This document shows, one piece after another, positions 22,047 through 33,735 of a DNA stretch of 64,000 bases. Numbering within the stretch: position 1 is the first letter of the stretch; each line of letters opens with the position of its first letter. The notes under the pieces are model-generated. The model was not told the DNA's origin. It saw nothing but the letters and a program-made list of their open reading frames with translations, and made no database searches. Position numbers and translations under genes: made by a program. Source of the DNA: Cavia porcellus (taxonomy: Eukaryota > Chordata > Mammalia > Rodentia > Caviidae); assembly GCF_034190915.1 (NCBI RefSeq), contig NW_026947484.1, forward strand, positions 142,326,982 to 142,390,981. The letters run 5' to 3'.

Positions 22047-25000
22047 CGGACTCCGGGAGAACATGGCAGACAGACAACAGCAACTACCGGAGGCTCTCTG
22101 AAAGGCTTGGCTCAGAGGCCAGGAATGATGCGGACTAAGGAGACACGAACCAGTAGAGATATGCTCTGCTGACTCAGGAACGAACTGGGTTGAGAGAAAC
22201 CAACTTAGAATACAGTCCTGGTGCTAAAATAGGAACAGAAAAGACTCGGTGTAGAGGCTCGACCCCGCACCATTGGAAACCGCGATTTGGGTTTCCCGCC
22301 GCCCGGCGGCTGGCTGCCCCCACAAGCGGCTCGGCAAGGAGAGACGCGCAGAGCTCTGGGAACGGGAGTCTGCGAACGGAGTCGGAAACAGGACGGACAA
22401 GGAGGCGTACACGAAAACTGACTGGTGGCGAGGTGAGTGAGAAACTGACCCCCTACCACAGTTTGATTCCAGCGGAGGACTTTCTGGGCTCAGGCAGTCC
22501 TGTAAGAGCAGGGCGCGGTGGCAACTCCAGCCACACATTCCCCTCTCGGACGGGATTGGTGAAAAGTGCCTGGCCTGAGTGACGCTGCTGGCGGACTCCC
22601 TAGGCTGGCCTAACCCAGATCCCAGAGCCTGACGGTGTCCTGGAGGAGCGACTGACTCCCGCGTAGGCTGCCTCCTCCGCAACTCCCTGCTGCATAGCGG
22701 TGGGCGGGAACAACTAGCCAGCGCAATTTGATCAGGCTGTGGCTGACAGGCAGGGAAGCCGGGCCTCCTATGTAAGCTTGCATTTTATAAGGAACAGAAA
22801 ATATGGGGAAGGGAAGCAACAAAAAAGGCTCCTCGGCCCCCAATCCTGAGAAACAGGCAATAGTGGACACCGCACCAATATACATTCAGTGCTATATAGA
22901 GAGCCTCATAGACCAATTCAGGAATGAAGTTATCAACGACCTGAAGCTAGAAGTATGCAGAATAGTTAGAGAAATGCTAAGCACCACCCAGGATAAAACA
23001 GATGGTGGAATGGAAGAACAGAAAAAGAGGGGAGAATTCCTTGATGGAGAAAACAGAGAAAGCATTGAGTATGTGAAGCAGGTTCAAAGGGACTATCAAG
23101 AAATTAAGAAGTCTATCCAAGACTGGCATAACAGCTTGAAAGAAACTAAGGACAGACTATCTGAACTGGAGGGCAGACTTGAAATATGGGAGAATGAAAT
23201 GAAAAACTTCTTAAAAATAACAAAGAAACAAACAGCAATAATACAAAGACAAGAAGATGATAAGAGGAGCCATAACTTAAGGATTAAGAACATAAAAGAA
23301 GAAGTAAGGACACAAACAAGTGAGCTACAAAAGCTACTCACAGAAATAATCCAGGAGAATTTTCCTAATTTAGCAAAAGGTAAAGATACTCAGATGTATG
23401 AGGCATACAGGACCCCAGCTACCTACAACCCTAACAGAGAAACACCCAGGCATATAATAATAAAAATTCCAGAAATTCAATACAAGAACAGAATATTAAA
23501 AGCTGTAAGAGACAAGAAACAGATCACTTACAAGGGAACACCCATCGGAATTACAGCAGATTTCTCTTCACAAACCATCAAATCACGAAGAGCATGGGGG
23601 GAAATAATTCAAGCTTTGAAAGATAATAATCTCCAGCCAAGATTGAGATATCCTGCACAACTGTCCCTGGAAATTGATGGAAAAACAAGGTGCTTCCAGG
23701 ATAAAGAGGAACTGGGGGAATTTGCAACCACCAATTCAACCCTACAGAGAGTATTGCAGGATATTCTAAAAAAAGAAAAATACAAAGAACCCAGAAATAG
23801 TGGCGGGGAGGCCACAACGAATGGAGCAGAGAACAAAATGAAGAAGACAAACTGACAGCTACTGACAGAAAAAGAGCTCAACAGAAATGAGACAGAGAAG
23901 ATTGGATGATAGGAACAGCTATTTTGGAGAAAATGACATCTTAATAGGTAATGCTGATTTAGTACCATCTTGTTTTGAAGTCTCATCTAGCTTTTGTTCT
24001 TCTGTCTCCAATGGTCTAAACAGGTTGTATCTTATTGGATTTTGTTATGTACGATAGTATAAGCAAAAACCTTTTAAAGACAAGGAGATTATACAGAGAC
24101 CATTGTTCATTTTCTGTTAGTCAATTCTAAATACTCTATAATGCTGTCATTCTCTTAAATGGTTTTACATTGTTTTGATATACTTAATGCTACAGTATAT
24201 GAAGTTGTACTCAAGGACTTCAGGGAGGGAGTCAATATGGTAACTACTTTTGGGTTGGAAATATCTGGTGGTGAAACACTATTCTGCTTAAATGGTTATG
24301 TTTTGATCTGCCCTGTTTCGCTGTTATGCCCTCTTTTTTCTCAATCTCCACTCCATTATTTACTTTTTTATTTTTATCCATTTAATTAAAGGGAAAAATA
24401 TAGCAGGATATAATATAAGTAACCCACTTTGACTTTCTATTATCTCGATTTGAAGCCCTGTATTACTCTCACCATCTTGTTTTTGACTGAGGTTCTTCTA
24501 TTCTGTTTTGCTGGATAGTATCAGGTTCGAAAGTTTAGGCATCAGCTGAGAAGATAATGAGATTCATTATAACGCCCATTCTCGTTGACTTTTATCTACT
24601 TTTGAAGACCTACAATATCTCCAATGTTTTGGTTTTGTCGGTTTTATTCTTTACTGTTTTGTTCAATTGTATTACAACTAATGATATAGGCAATTCTATT
24701 AGAAATAGCGGGAGGCATTATGGTAACCATTGTTGATCACCTTGTATTATGTTTTTATATTATCTATTATATCCACCCTTTTGACTTGACCAATTCTGTT
24801 CTGTTATGTCACATTTGGTTTTACTCTCTTCCAAAAAAGCAATAAGAACCGTGGGAGCAATGAAACCCATAATGTGTAATAGTCACTGTACAAAAGAGAG
24901 GAAAAGAAAGTGCTCTAAACTATATAACTGCATGTATATTTAAATGTATAAGATAGAAAATGATATCACAGAGTTTTATTGGATCATTGAACAGAACTGT

Positions 25001-25194
25001 TTGCAGTATCATTGTTGGAATGTCCACTCTATAAGCTTTAATTTTGTGACTTGAACAATTATTTCTAAGATGGCAATATGTAATCCATTAACTAGTGATT
25101 TCCTACTGCGCATTTTTTTCTTCTGTAAATCTGTATAACTTGTACCCCTTCACTGTTTTTTTTCTTTCTTTTCTCCTTAAATAAAAATAAAAAA
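22047..25194 (+). mobile_element. Young half-L1 (HAL1-like) with intact ORF1
   Basis: This is a complete unit bounded by 15-bp duplications aaagaaaaaaatatg (22032-22046 and 25195-25209). It has a GC-rich 5' UTR of about 760 bp, an intact ORF1 (22803-23855), a 3' UTR of about 1.3 kb and an A-rich tail. There is no trace of ORF2 between the ORF1 stop and the 3' UTR. It inserted into the ORF1 of an older half-L1. The open frame and perfect duplications argue for relatively recent movement by L1 proteins supplied in trans. Confidence 0.9.
22803..23855 (+). CDS. ORF1: Intact L1 ORF1p-like protein of half-L1
   Basis: This is a 350-residue open frame with no defect. Domains: a basic, low-complexity N-terminus (1-35); a coiled coil of heptad-rich acidic/basic residues (about 36-155; ELEGRLEIWENEMKNFLKIT), which trimerises ORF1p in known L1s; an RRM-like domain (about 157-236; NLRIKNIKEE, RTPATYNP, RHIIIKIPE); and a C-terminal domain (about 238-322; ITYKGTPIGITADFSSQT, SRRAWGEIIQ). 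The tail is polar. The family binds single-stranded nucleic acid and packages L1 RNA in cytoplasmic particles. The start ATG at 22803 follows a long GC-rich leader and aligns with the start of related copies. It is probably a transposon protein rather than a host gene. Confidence 0.93.
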   Translation: MGKGSNKKGSSAPNPEKQAIVDTAPIYIQCYIESLIDQFRNEVINDLKLEVCRIVREMLSTTQDKTDGGMEEQKKRGEFLDGENRESIEYVKQVQRDYQEIKKSIQDWHNSLKETKDRLSELEGRLEIWENEMKNFLKITKKQTAIIQRQEDDKRSHNLRIKNIKEEVRTQTSELQKLLTEIIQENFPNLAKGKDTQMYEAYRTPATYNPNRETPRHIIIKIPEIQYKNRILKAVRDKKQITYKGTPIGITADFSSQTIKSRRAWGEIIQALKDNNLQPRLRYPAQLSLEIDGKTRCFQDKEELGEFATTNSTLQRVLQDILKKEKYKEPRNSGGEATTNGAENKMKKTN

Positions 25195-26943
25195 AAAGAA
25201 AAAAATATGCAACCAAAGTTCATATACCCATCAAAACTCTCTCTCAAAATTAATGAAGAAATAAGATACTTTCAAGACAAGGAGGAACTGTGGGAGTTCA
25301 TGGCCACCAATCCAACCCTACAGAGAGCGCTGAAGGACATTACAGAGAAAGAGAGGAAGAGATACCAGGATTCCAGCAACAGTGGCAGAGAGGCCTCAGT
25401 GAATGGGGCAGACAATGGAAAGAGGGAATAAGGTGGACAAATTATAGCAGAAAAGTGGAGTAGCAGACATGAGGCAGAGACGGTAAGCTATAGTCTTTAG
25501 TATAGACAGCTCTGAAACTATATTTTAAAAAAAAGCAGAGGTCATTGTTAATGGTGTATAACGATTTAAAAGACACAGTAGTCCTAGTGCCATATTTAGT
25601 TTGAATTTAATTTGTTCTGGTCTGTCCACTCATGTCAGATTTGAGGGTACAGACCTCTTGAACCAAAAATAGCAGGTTATATCATGGTAACTATCCTTAC
25701 TTTCCTATTAACTTAAACTGAAATCCTGTATTACTTACATTGTCTTACTATGACTGATCTTAATTGAATGTGAATCATAAGACTATTGGTTGGCCTTGGC
25801 TGATTTTATTTGAAATTGGTATGCTTGTTAGCATCAACCCTAAAAGTAGAGGCAACTATTCTGAGCATGACAAGTTGTAAAGGATATCCATACTGGTATT
25901 AATTAGTAACAGCTTTCAAATCCTACAATGCTGTCAAAGTTAAGTTTTTATAAAAATAGGTGGTACTATGTTTAACTATAATAAGCCAGTGTTGTGGACA
26001 AATCTATTGAAAATAACAAGAGAAAACATAGTAGCTACGGAAGATCATTTATATTGTAGTCTTATATGTCTTATCTATTGCATGTTTTTCTAGGAAATTG
26101 TTTTGCTGTCTTGCTATGACTTGGTTTTCCCTATAATACAGAGAGGATAGATATATATGTTGAAATTCACACATGGGTTTTTTTTTAAAATCATTTACGG
26201 GAACAGATTATATAATGCAAGATGTAAGGAACAGATACTCTGAGGAAGAGATGCTGAGAAACCTGATGCTTATTTTGTAGCATTATAATATAAATTCTAA
26301 CAATCTATTGTTCACTGATTAGAATGACATTGGACTGGTTTCTTGAGTTCAACTTCAGCATATGTAGAGATGGGGACAACTATCACAAAGAGAATGAGAG
26401 ATGCGATGGTAGTTACTATTGTCTTCTCTAATTTGGAACTTGAGGACCTAAAAAGACTTCATCATCCTGTAATGATTTGATTAGTTCTATAATATGCAAT
26501 AAGTATATAAAGTGGGTGAAGATAGGGACAACTATTTGTAAGAAACTAGAGACAGGTAGATAATGAAGATCTCCAGTGGACTTGCTTTGAAATCTGTATT
26601 TCTTTAAATTGTTTTTTTTAAATGTTCTGTTCTGTTTTGATATGATTAATCTTACCCTCTTTGAGATGTAAAACAAATGTGTAGGACTGATAATCATATT
26701 ACTGAGCTTTTGTTCGATCATAGAGCAGAATGGTTTGTAGGGTCACTTTTAGAATGTCATTCTAAATACTTTAATTCTATAACCTGAACAGCTATTTCTA
26801 AGATGACAATGTGTAACTTATCAACCAGCAATTTCTTACCATTTGTTTGTCTGTAATTTTGTATTATTTCTACCTTTTTTAAATCTCCATGTATTTTTTT
26901 GTTTCCTTTTCTTTAAATAAAAAAAAAAGAAATTGAGTTATTC

Positions 26944-27119
26944 AGCAGTTTTACATCTTCTTGACCCCACTTTGGTACTTTGTACGTTTCTAGGAATCTG
27001 TCCATTTCTTCTGTGTTATCGAACCTATGAGACTAGAGGTTTTTGAAATAGATGTTGATGATCATCTGTATTTCCACAGAGTCATTCCTTATTGCATTCT
27101 TTATTGCATGAATTTGAGC
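26944..27119 (-). mobile_element. Outer L1 ORF2 segment (part 2, truncated 5' end)
   Basis: L1 ORF2 sequence matching 16600-16770 of the neighbouring L1 stops at 'gagct', directly before the 17-bp target duplication. This is the 5'-truncated end of the composite insertion. Confidence 0.85.
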
Positions 27120-27136
27120 TTTCAATGATTTCTCTT

Positions 27137-27554
27137 GAACACTGCTTTTCTAGCCCAGGACTGGGGCTTGGAAGGGAGCCCAGGGAAGAGAGAGGCAGAA
27201 CTGAGCATGAAGATGCTGTGTATATGTAATATAAAAAACACGAAGCAGGTACCTGGGAAGTTGTGTTTCTGGCTGGCTATACCACCATTCTCCAGTGTTT
27301 AGCCTTCCCAAGGCTGCCTGGCTTACCTGTGTGTACGATGAGTCATAGGTTCAAAATTGAAAGTTAAACATGTAATGCTTTTAGAATTAAACACACTATA
27401 TTGCATTCTTAATCCTGCAACTGGAGAGATTTCCAAGACAACATAAAAGGTCCCAGAATGAAAACTACCGAATAAGGAGAAATCTGATTTCATTTTTTAA
27501 AAAAATTACTGTAAGAAAGTGAAAAGGCAAGCCTGGCTGAAGGAACTTTTATGC
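27137..27554. other. Unassigned spacer sequence
   Basis: This is the original flank of the composite L1 insertion. I see no gene or named repeat. Confidence 0.5.
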
Positions 27555-27745
27555 TACACTTTTTTCTAATAGATGCAATCCCAGAAGGCTGGGAGACTCA
27601 ACAGGGAGGGTTACCAAAGTCAAGCCCAACGAGAACAGTTTAGCAACTTTGCAAAACCTTGTCTCATACAAAAAGGAAAAGAGGTTTGGGGAGCTATTTA
27701 GTATGAAGAACCTGGACTCAATGTTAGCACCTAAGAAAAAATGTT
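27555..27745 (+). mobile_element. B1-dID-like composite SINE, old
   Basis: A 7SL-like part (gcaatcccagaaggctgggagactcaac; agcaactttgcaaaaccttgtctc) is followed by a degraded ID-like part (gtttggggagctatttagtatgaagaacctggactcaatg). Such fusions are known from squirrel-related and several other rodent lineages. It is heavily diverged. Confidence 0.6.
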
Positions 27746-27754
27746 TAAGTTGAG

Positions 27755-27935
27755 TATATTATTGCATGCCTGTAAATCCCACCCTTAAGAAGGCTAAAGC
27801 AGGAGTGTTCCTAGTTGAAAGCTAGTCTGTGCTACTAAATGTGTTCTGTAGTGCAAAGCAACACAGCCTCAAAAAAAAAAAAAACAAAAAAAACCAAAAC
27901 AACAACAACAACAACAAAAAAAACCAAACCAAGCA
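27755..27935 (+). mobile_element. B1-type SINE with A-rich tail
   Basis: It reads 'attgcatgcctgtaaatcccac', 'aaggctaaagcaggag' and 'tagtctgtgctac', then a long A-rich tail with CAA repeats (27869-27930). It is diverged. Confidence 0.7.
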
Positions 27936-28118
27936 ATCAAACAGTAAATATTTATGCATCTATTAAAAACATTGGAACTGCAACAAAAACTCTAGGCTCT
28001 CCAAGAAACGTTTTGCTGTTAGACCGGGGAAGTAACCTGAAGGATAAGTCTGGAGCATCTTAACTTTTTTCTTTCTTTTAAAAAAATTTTAAATCATTTA
28101 TTGTTGTGGTTGATAGAC

Positions 28119-29999
28119 TGTGTCCACTTGAGAAGTTTAGAAGTTTTACTGAGAGACTCAGCAGGGAGCCAAGATCCTTACATTGTGAATATTCTCATCA
28201 TGGGCAAGAGGAGGACACAGGGATTTTGTGAGTGCTACACCTTCCCTGGAAGTGGGGTGGTGGTGAAGAGTCTTACTCTTCCACCTTTTGTTCTGGCCAC
28301 TGCATTTTGCTTGTATCCAGACTCTTTCCCTGAGTCTAAGGTTCAGGATGGTTGACCAATGAATCTGGCAGAACAAATTTCAAGGCAGTCGAATGTTGAG
28401 GCAGTGATGTGGTTCTTCTTGGGGGCTTTAAGCCAGATTTATGCTGTGAATAAAGAGAAAGAACCCAGCAGGATGGTTTAAAGCATTGTGAGTTTAACCA
28501 GAAAGCTGTGGACTGTCAAGATAGAGCTGAGGCCTCAACTGCAGAGAAGGAACAGAGAAACAAAAATGATGGCCTGTGGGCATAACAGGAAAAGCTAGTG
28601 GGTCTCCATCTTTTACAGCCTCAACCCTGCAAAAGTGAAAGACTTTGCTTGGAAGAGAAAACTGCAGAGCACCGTGATCCAGAGTTGTGGCAGAGGCCAC
28701 GGGGGTTCCGGATTGGTCATGATATAGAAGATTTGTTCCTCACAATCAGGTTCAGAGTGCTAAGTGACCCAGGCTATGGACCCCTACAACTAAGAGAGAG
28801 GAAAGCCTGACTCCTGCTCCAACTGGCAGCTGACCTTGGTGATATCCATGTAGCACTGGTTTTAGGAGCATGGAGAATGCATGAATTCTGAGGGTAAAAA
28901 GGCTGCTACTCTGATTTCAGAAAACCTGGGAGGCCAGGCGGTGTGCCCCTGAGAGGGCAGTATGTGAAGATGTGAGGGTGAAGTCAAAGGTGCCATGTAG
29001 AACCCAGAAATTTGGAAAGACCAGGAGGGTGAATTGTCTAAGCACACCTGGGAGGAGGGAGGCAAAGGCAGCCTGAGAGAGAAGCCATGGAAGCTACAAA
29101 CACCAGAAGTGCTTATAGGGGTGGAGTCACACAAGCCCTTCACGGCTCACAATTTGCCACAGATTGCTTCTGATGCTGGATGTGGGCCTACAGGACCTTT
29201 GCCCTGCTGGGTTGGACTTGCTTTGGTTCCAATGCTTTGTATTCCCCTATTTGTACCTTTTGGAATGGGAATGTTTATATTGTGCCATTGCATGTTGAGA
29301 GTGTTTCACTTTGTACAAGGCCTTGCAACTAAGGGTTTGCCTTCCAGCTCAGAGGAGACTTGGGACTTGAACTTTTCAGCAATGCTGAAACTGTTAGGAC
29401 TTAGCAACTCTTGCAGATGGACTAGATGCCTGTTGCATAGAGGGATGTGCATGAATCTTTGAGGCACCAAGGATTGAATGTTATGATTCTAATGTAGTAT
29501 GATGTGGATTGACTTAATACTGGTGCTTTCGTATTGTTAAATATAGTGTTCAAATTGTGAAATGCTAAGAACAAGCATGCCTTTCTACCTGGAGGTTGGT
29601 TTAAAGAAATATGTCTGGTTGCCAGGTTGACAAGGGGTGGATTGTAGTTGTTGATGCATTGGGTCAACCTGAGAAGTTTAGAAGTTTTACTGAGAGGCTC
29701 AGCAGGGAGCCAGGATCCTTAGGTTGCAAATATCCTCATCTTGTGCAAGAGGAGGACACAGGGATTTTGTGAGTGCTACACCTTCCCTGGAAGTGGGGTG
29801 GTGGTGAAGAGTCTTACTCTTCCACCTTTTGTTCTGGCTACTGCCTTGAAGTGTTGCCCCAGTGCCATGCCACCCTGCCTTGGAGCCAGCTGAGTTTGGA
29901 CTGAAGCCTCCACAAACAGTGAGCAAAACAAATCTTTCTTTCCTTCCTTCTGGGTGTTAGATGTTTTATTACAGAAACGAGAGCAAGGTAACCAACACA
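28119..29999 (+). mobile_element. MaLR provirus with truncated 5' LTR
   Basis: The 5' LTR fragment (28119 to about 28345) matches the first two thirds of the 3' LTR (29660-29999): the stretches gagaagtttagaagttttac and tgcaagaggaggacacaggg are shared. The 1.3-kb interior (28346-29659) is MaLR-like and non-coding, similar to the arms' 55172-56370. The 3' LTR ends in the MaLR-type terminus (tattacagaaacgagagcaaggtaaccaacaca). Confidence 0.75.
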
Positions 30000-30359
30000 T
30001 TTATTTGTTTGGTTTAACAGAGGGTTTCAGTATGTGGCCAGAGCAGCCTCAAAATCTCTATTTTGTCACAGACTCCCAAACAGTGGAGACTATCGGCTAT
30101 GTCTACTACATCTGCTTGCATCTGGGGCATCTTGCAGTGTCAGATAGTGGGGAAGTACTAAACCACATCCACAGGGATGGAGACTATCAAAGTTATACAC
30201 AGCCAACTTGCAAAGATCACAGTGCTCATATTTGGAAAATCTGAACGACAAATAATGTGGTATTGACTCTAACCTCAAAGTATGAAAGAAATATCCCTGT
30301 GTCCATATGGAAGGAAGGGAAAGCAAAGGAAAGGATAAGAAAAGAATGGGTGTTAGTGT
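30000..30359. other. Unassigned spacer sequence
   Basis: This is a mixed-composition stretch with no long frame and no repeat that I can name. Confidence 0.4.
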
Positions 30360-32960
30360 TTGTCTGACTACTTTTCTGGGCTTATTGAGACGATTGAGTG
30401 GTTTTTATCCTTGATTCTATTAATGTGGTGAATGACATTTATTGATTTGCATGTCTTGAGCCCTCCCTGCATCCCTGGGATGAATCCTACCTGGTCATGG
30501 TGTGTGATCTTTGCAATGATTTGCTGCATTCTGTTTGACAATATCTTATTGAAGATTTTTGTGTATATGCTCATTAGGTAGACTGGCTTCCAGTTCTCTG
30601 TTTTTGATTGGCTCCTTCTCCAGTTTTGGTTTCAGGTAATGCTTGCTTCCAGGGATGACTTAGGGAGTACTGATTACTTTTCAACTTCACTAGAGTTTGA
30701 GGAGTGGCAGCATTAGGTAGGTCTTCTCTGAGCTTCCTGTAGACTTTAGCAGGGAATTGGTCAGGACCTGGACTTTTCTTTATTGGTGGATTTTCAATCA
30801 TATCTTCAATTTCATTGACTGACATTGGGTCATTTAGAATTTTTACATCTTCTTGATTCCTCTGTGGCAATTCATATGACTGTAGGAATCTGTCCATACT
30901 TCTGTGTTTGCCATCTTGTTAGAATACAGGTTCTCAAAGCAGGCATTTATGATCTGAATTTCTGCAGAATCTGTTGTGCTTTCACCCTTTCATTCCTAAT
31001 TGCATGGATCTAAGACTTTGTTTCCTTTTTAAAACTTTTTATAATGTTTGCTAAGAGGTTGTCAGTTTTACTTCATCTTCCAAGAACTACCTCTTTAATT
31101 CATTCATTCTCTGTATGGTTTTCTTAGTCTCCACTGCATTAATTTCTACTGTGCTCTTCATCCCTTCCCCTCTAGTACAAGCTTTGGGCTTGACTTGCTC
31201 TTTTCTTTCTAGAAGCTTGAGGGTCAACATTAAGGTGTTGATTGGCGTTCACTCTGCATTTGTTATATGGGAATTCACTGCTCTAAATTTCCCTCATTGG
31301 ACTGCTTTCTGGTATTTTGTATGAGAATTATTGTTTAGTTGTAGAAACTTTCTAATTTGTTCTTTAATTTTATCTGTGATCCACTGGTTGTTCAGAAGGA
31401 TTTTATTTGATTTCCATATTCATAGGACTTTTTCTGGTGTCTTTTGCCATAGATTTCCAATTCAATTGCATTAGGGTCTGCTAATATGCATGGGATGATT
31501 TCAGTTCCTTTGCATTTACTGAAACATGCTGTATGAGCTAGTATATGGATTATTTTGGAAAACATGACTTGAAGGTTGGAGAAGAATGTGTATTCTGATG
31601 TGGTGGGGCTGAACACTGTAGACAACTACTAAGTCCATGTATTCAAAAGTTTGACTCAGTTCTTTTTCTGATTTGTCGTCTAGTTGATCTGCCCATTTTG
31701 TGGCAGTAGGGTACTGAGATTCCCCCATTGCAACTGTGTTAGTGCTCATTTGATTTTTCATGTCCATTAATATTTGTTTTACATATTGGGTGTTCTGGTC
31801 CTGGGGGCATACATATTTATGATTGTTATCTCTTCCTCTTGGATTGTTCCCTTTCCAAGGACACGGTGACCTTCTTTGTGGCTTGACCAGTTTTGACTTG
31901 AATCCACTTGGACTGCAAATAGAATAGCTGGTCCTGCTTTTTTCCAGGTTGCTGTCCCATGGAGCATTGTTTTCCACCCTTTGACTTTTAATGTATGAAT
32001 ATCTTTCCAAGTTAAACGTATTTCTTGTATGCAGCATATTGTTGGATCTTGTTTCTGTTTTTCTGTTTTATTTTGTTTTTGGTACTGGGCAAGGAACTCA
32101 TGACCTTGATCTTGCTAGGTAGGCGCTGTGCCACTGAGCTGTATCTCCAACCCTGGATCTTATTTCTTGAGCCATTCTGCCAATCTGTTTCTTTTGATTG
32201 GTGACTTGAGTCCATTGACATTGGTGATTATGAAGGATGTGTGTTAACTTATTTCTGTCGTATAATTTCCCTGTCATCAGTTCCCTTTTGTTTCCCCTCT
32301 GTCTAATTGCTTGCCTTGCTTGGTGGATTAACTCTACTGGGGTTCATGAAATTGGAGTCTTCGTTCTCTTTCTATAGAACTGAATGTTTTTGGAGTCTTC
32401 AGAATGTTTTTGGAGTGTTGGCTTGGTGGTTATGAATTTCTCCAGGTGTACTTTGTCTTGGAAGTATCTTGTTTCTCCACCAAGTTTGAAGGAAAGTTCA
32501 CAGATTACATCAACCTGTGCTGGGGGGTATGTTCTTTCAGGGCTTGAAATACATCACTCCAAGCTTTCCTTGGTTTGAGGGTTTATGTGGAGAAGTCTGC
32601 TCTGGTTTAGATGGGGTTTCCTTTCTAGGTGATTCGCTTCTTTTCTCTAATAGTTTTTAATGTTCTTTTCCTATGTTGAATTTTTGGAATACTGACTATT
32701 ATATGCCTCGGTGTAAGATTTTTTTTTGTTTGTTTATTTTAATCATGGCTAATTGGAGTTGATATGTCTCACTTGTCTGCCTCTCAAATTCCTTTTCCAT
32801 GCTTGGGAAGTTTCCTTCTGTAAACAAGGTTTTTTTTATGTCCTGCTGTTATCTCTTGCATTTTTACATTGACTCTGAACAATCTTATATTGTTCTTCTT
32901 TGCATCATCACATCAGTGACTAATGGTGATACCTTTTTTCTTTAGTTTTGAGCATCTGGT
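30360..32960 (-). mobile_element. Old L1 fragment lacking its 3' half
   Basis: On the minus strand, ORF1 remnants (about 32960-32290) are followed by the ORF2 endonuclease (32037-31392) and RT pieces (30897-30368; [20 protein letters not shown]). Many stops and frameshifts occur. The element ends within RT at about 30360 with no C-terminal region, 3' UTR or A-tail. That is unusual for a target-primed insertion and suggests a later deletion. It is more diverged than the other L1s here. Confidence 0.8.
32059..32152 (-). mobile_element. ID-type SINE inserted in L1
   Basis: This reads as the reverse of a tRNA-Ala-derived ID element (ggtactgggcaaggaactc; ctaggtaggcgctgtgccactgagct), with its A-tail seen as T-rich sequence at 32059-32080. 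The flanking L1 text ggatcttgtttct/ggatcttatttct is duplicated. Confidence 0.85.
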
Positions 32961-33540
32961 TACTTTCTTTCAGCTAGTTGTGATAAAATGCACTTGTCAG
33001 TCCAGCATGACATAGTCAGCCAGATTATGTAAAGACTTTGCCACGGTGATGTGCATGTGATGGTGATGCAATTGTGCTGTAATAGTTAAAGACACCCATT
33101 CAGTACAGGCAGTGTCACTCTAAAACTTTAATGGTTAGAGGGTAATAGCCTATAAAGTACATCTGTAGATAAGGAAAATGCTGCTGTGTTGGAGACCACT
33201 ACAAAGTGGTTCTGAGAAGGATTTAAATTTTACTTCTTGGCTTTCTTTGTTTATCTGTGAGTCTGTCCTAGGCCTCTGCTCCTTGCCTGGTGATGGGAGC
33301 TGATTCATAGTAAGTGAACTTCTATGAATCACTGGTCCTGCCTGAGGCCTGTAGTGGCCTGTGAGGCCAGAGATACCTCAAAGGGCAAGATAAGGACACA
33401 ACTGCGGAAACTCTGGATCCAACCCTAATTACCAAGGTAGAGACTGCAGCTGCAAAGATTACTCCTGCAGTCTCACTTCTACCATGTCTTCATGATAGGA
33501 CAGTGCTACTAAAGGACTTGATTCATTTGGAGACGTCCTC
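32961..33540. other. Unassigned spacer sequence
   Basis: No open frame of note is seen. The right half may belong to the LTR-like segment that follows. Confidence 0.35.
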
Positions 33541-33735
33541 GTAGTGACTTCCAAGGTCCTGCTCATTGCTTGTGACTTTCCTCAGTCTCCCCACCCTTTG
33601 TCCTTTGTCATTACCCTCGAAACCTTAAACTTAATAAAGGATTTTGACCCTGCCGGAGCCCTAAAAATCATACAATTTGTCTGGTTTTATTTAACCTACA
33701 TCACACACTCGTTTGGGAGATTGGGAATCTAGGAC
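33541..33735 (+). mobile_element. LTR-like segment, unassigned
   Basis: C/T-rich sequence leads to aaacttaataaagg (AATAAA at about 33633) and then a T-rich segment with 'atcacacactcgtttgggagattggg'. This resembles the R-U5 end of an LTR. No partner LTR or duplicated target was found. Confidence 0.3.

Larger units (their letters stand above)
21110..25431 (+). pseudogene. ORF1 of older half-L1, frameshifted and interrupted
   Basis: Coiled-coil coding pieces lie at about 21121-21306 and 21352-21672 (MTSPAQENTDGRTEEIRKER, EYQETKNSIEHWQNAL). The RRM region near 21780-21920 is out of frame, and the C-terminal domain begins at 21930-22046 (TYNRKTIKVTADLSTQALKS). After the inner element the same domain resumes at 25207 (MQPKFIYPSKLSLKINEEIR) and ends at 25431. 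Stops at about 21306 and 21672 and the insertion make it non-functional. Confidence 0.85.
19998..26927 (+). mobile_element. Older half-L1 element, split by a younger one
   Basis: The element sits in L1 ORF2 between 16-bp duplications agaaattgagttattc (19982-19997 and 26928-26943). Without the 3.16-kb inner insertion it is about 3.77 kb: a 5' UTR of about 1.3 kb ('atggcggcttcctagggga' near 20030), a broken ORF1 (about 21110-22046 plus 25210-25431), a 3' UTR of about 1.5 kb and an A-tail. No ORF2 is present. It is a different subfamily from the elements at 3255 and 22047: the 5' UTR is unrelated by eye. Confidence 0.82.
8980..27136 (-). mobile_element. Composite minus-strand L1 insertion with nested elements
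   Basis: The outer limits are defined by a 17-bp direct repeat, tttcaatgatttctctt, at 8980-8996 (beside the L1 poly-A, read as T's) and 27120-27136 (beside L1 ORF2 sequence at the truncated 5' end). Everything between is one L1 insertion that later received a retrovirus (9336-13415), a solo LTR (14011-14529) and two nested half-L1s (19998-26927). A block at about 16290-19690 contains an L1 5' UTR, ORF1 and the start of ORF2. It sits inside ORF2 of the outer copy, so the 3' half is shared between two L1s. Recombination or deletion between two direct L1 copies would explain this. Confidence 0.8.

Noticed and set aside
28101..28355. Short open stretches over the MaLR LTR
   Set aside because: They lie inside a repeat that recurs at 29660 and elsewhere with different frames.
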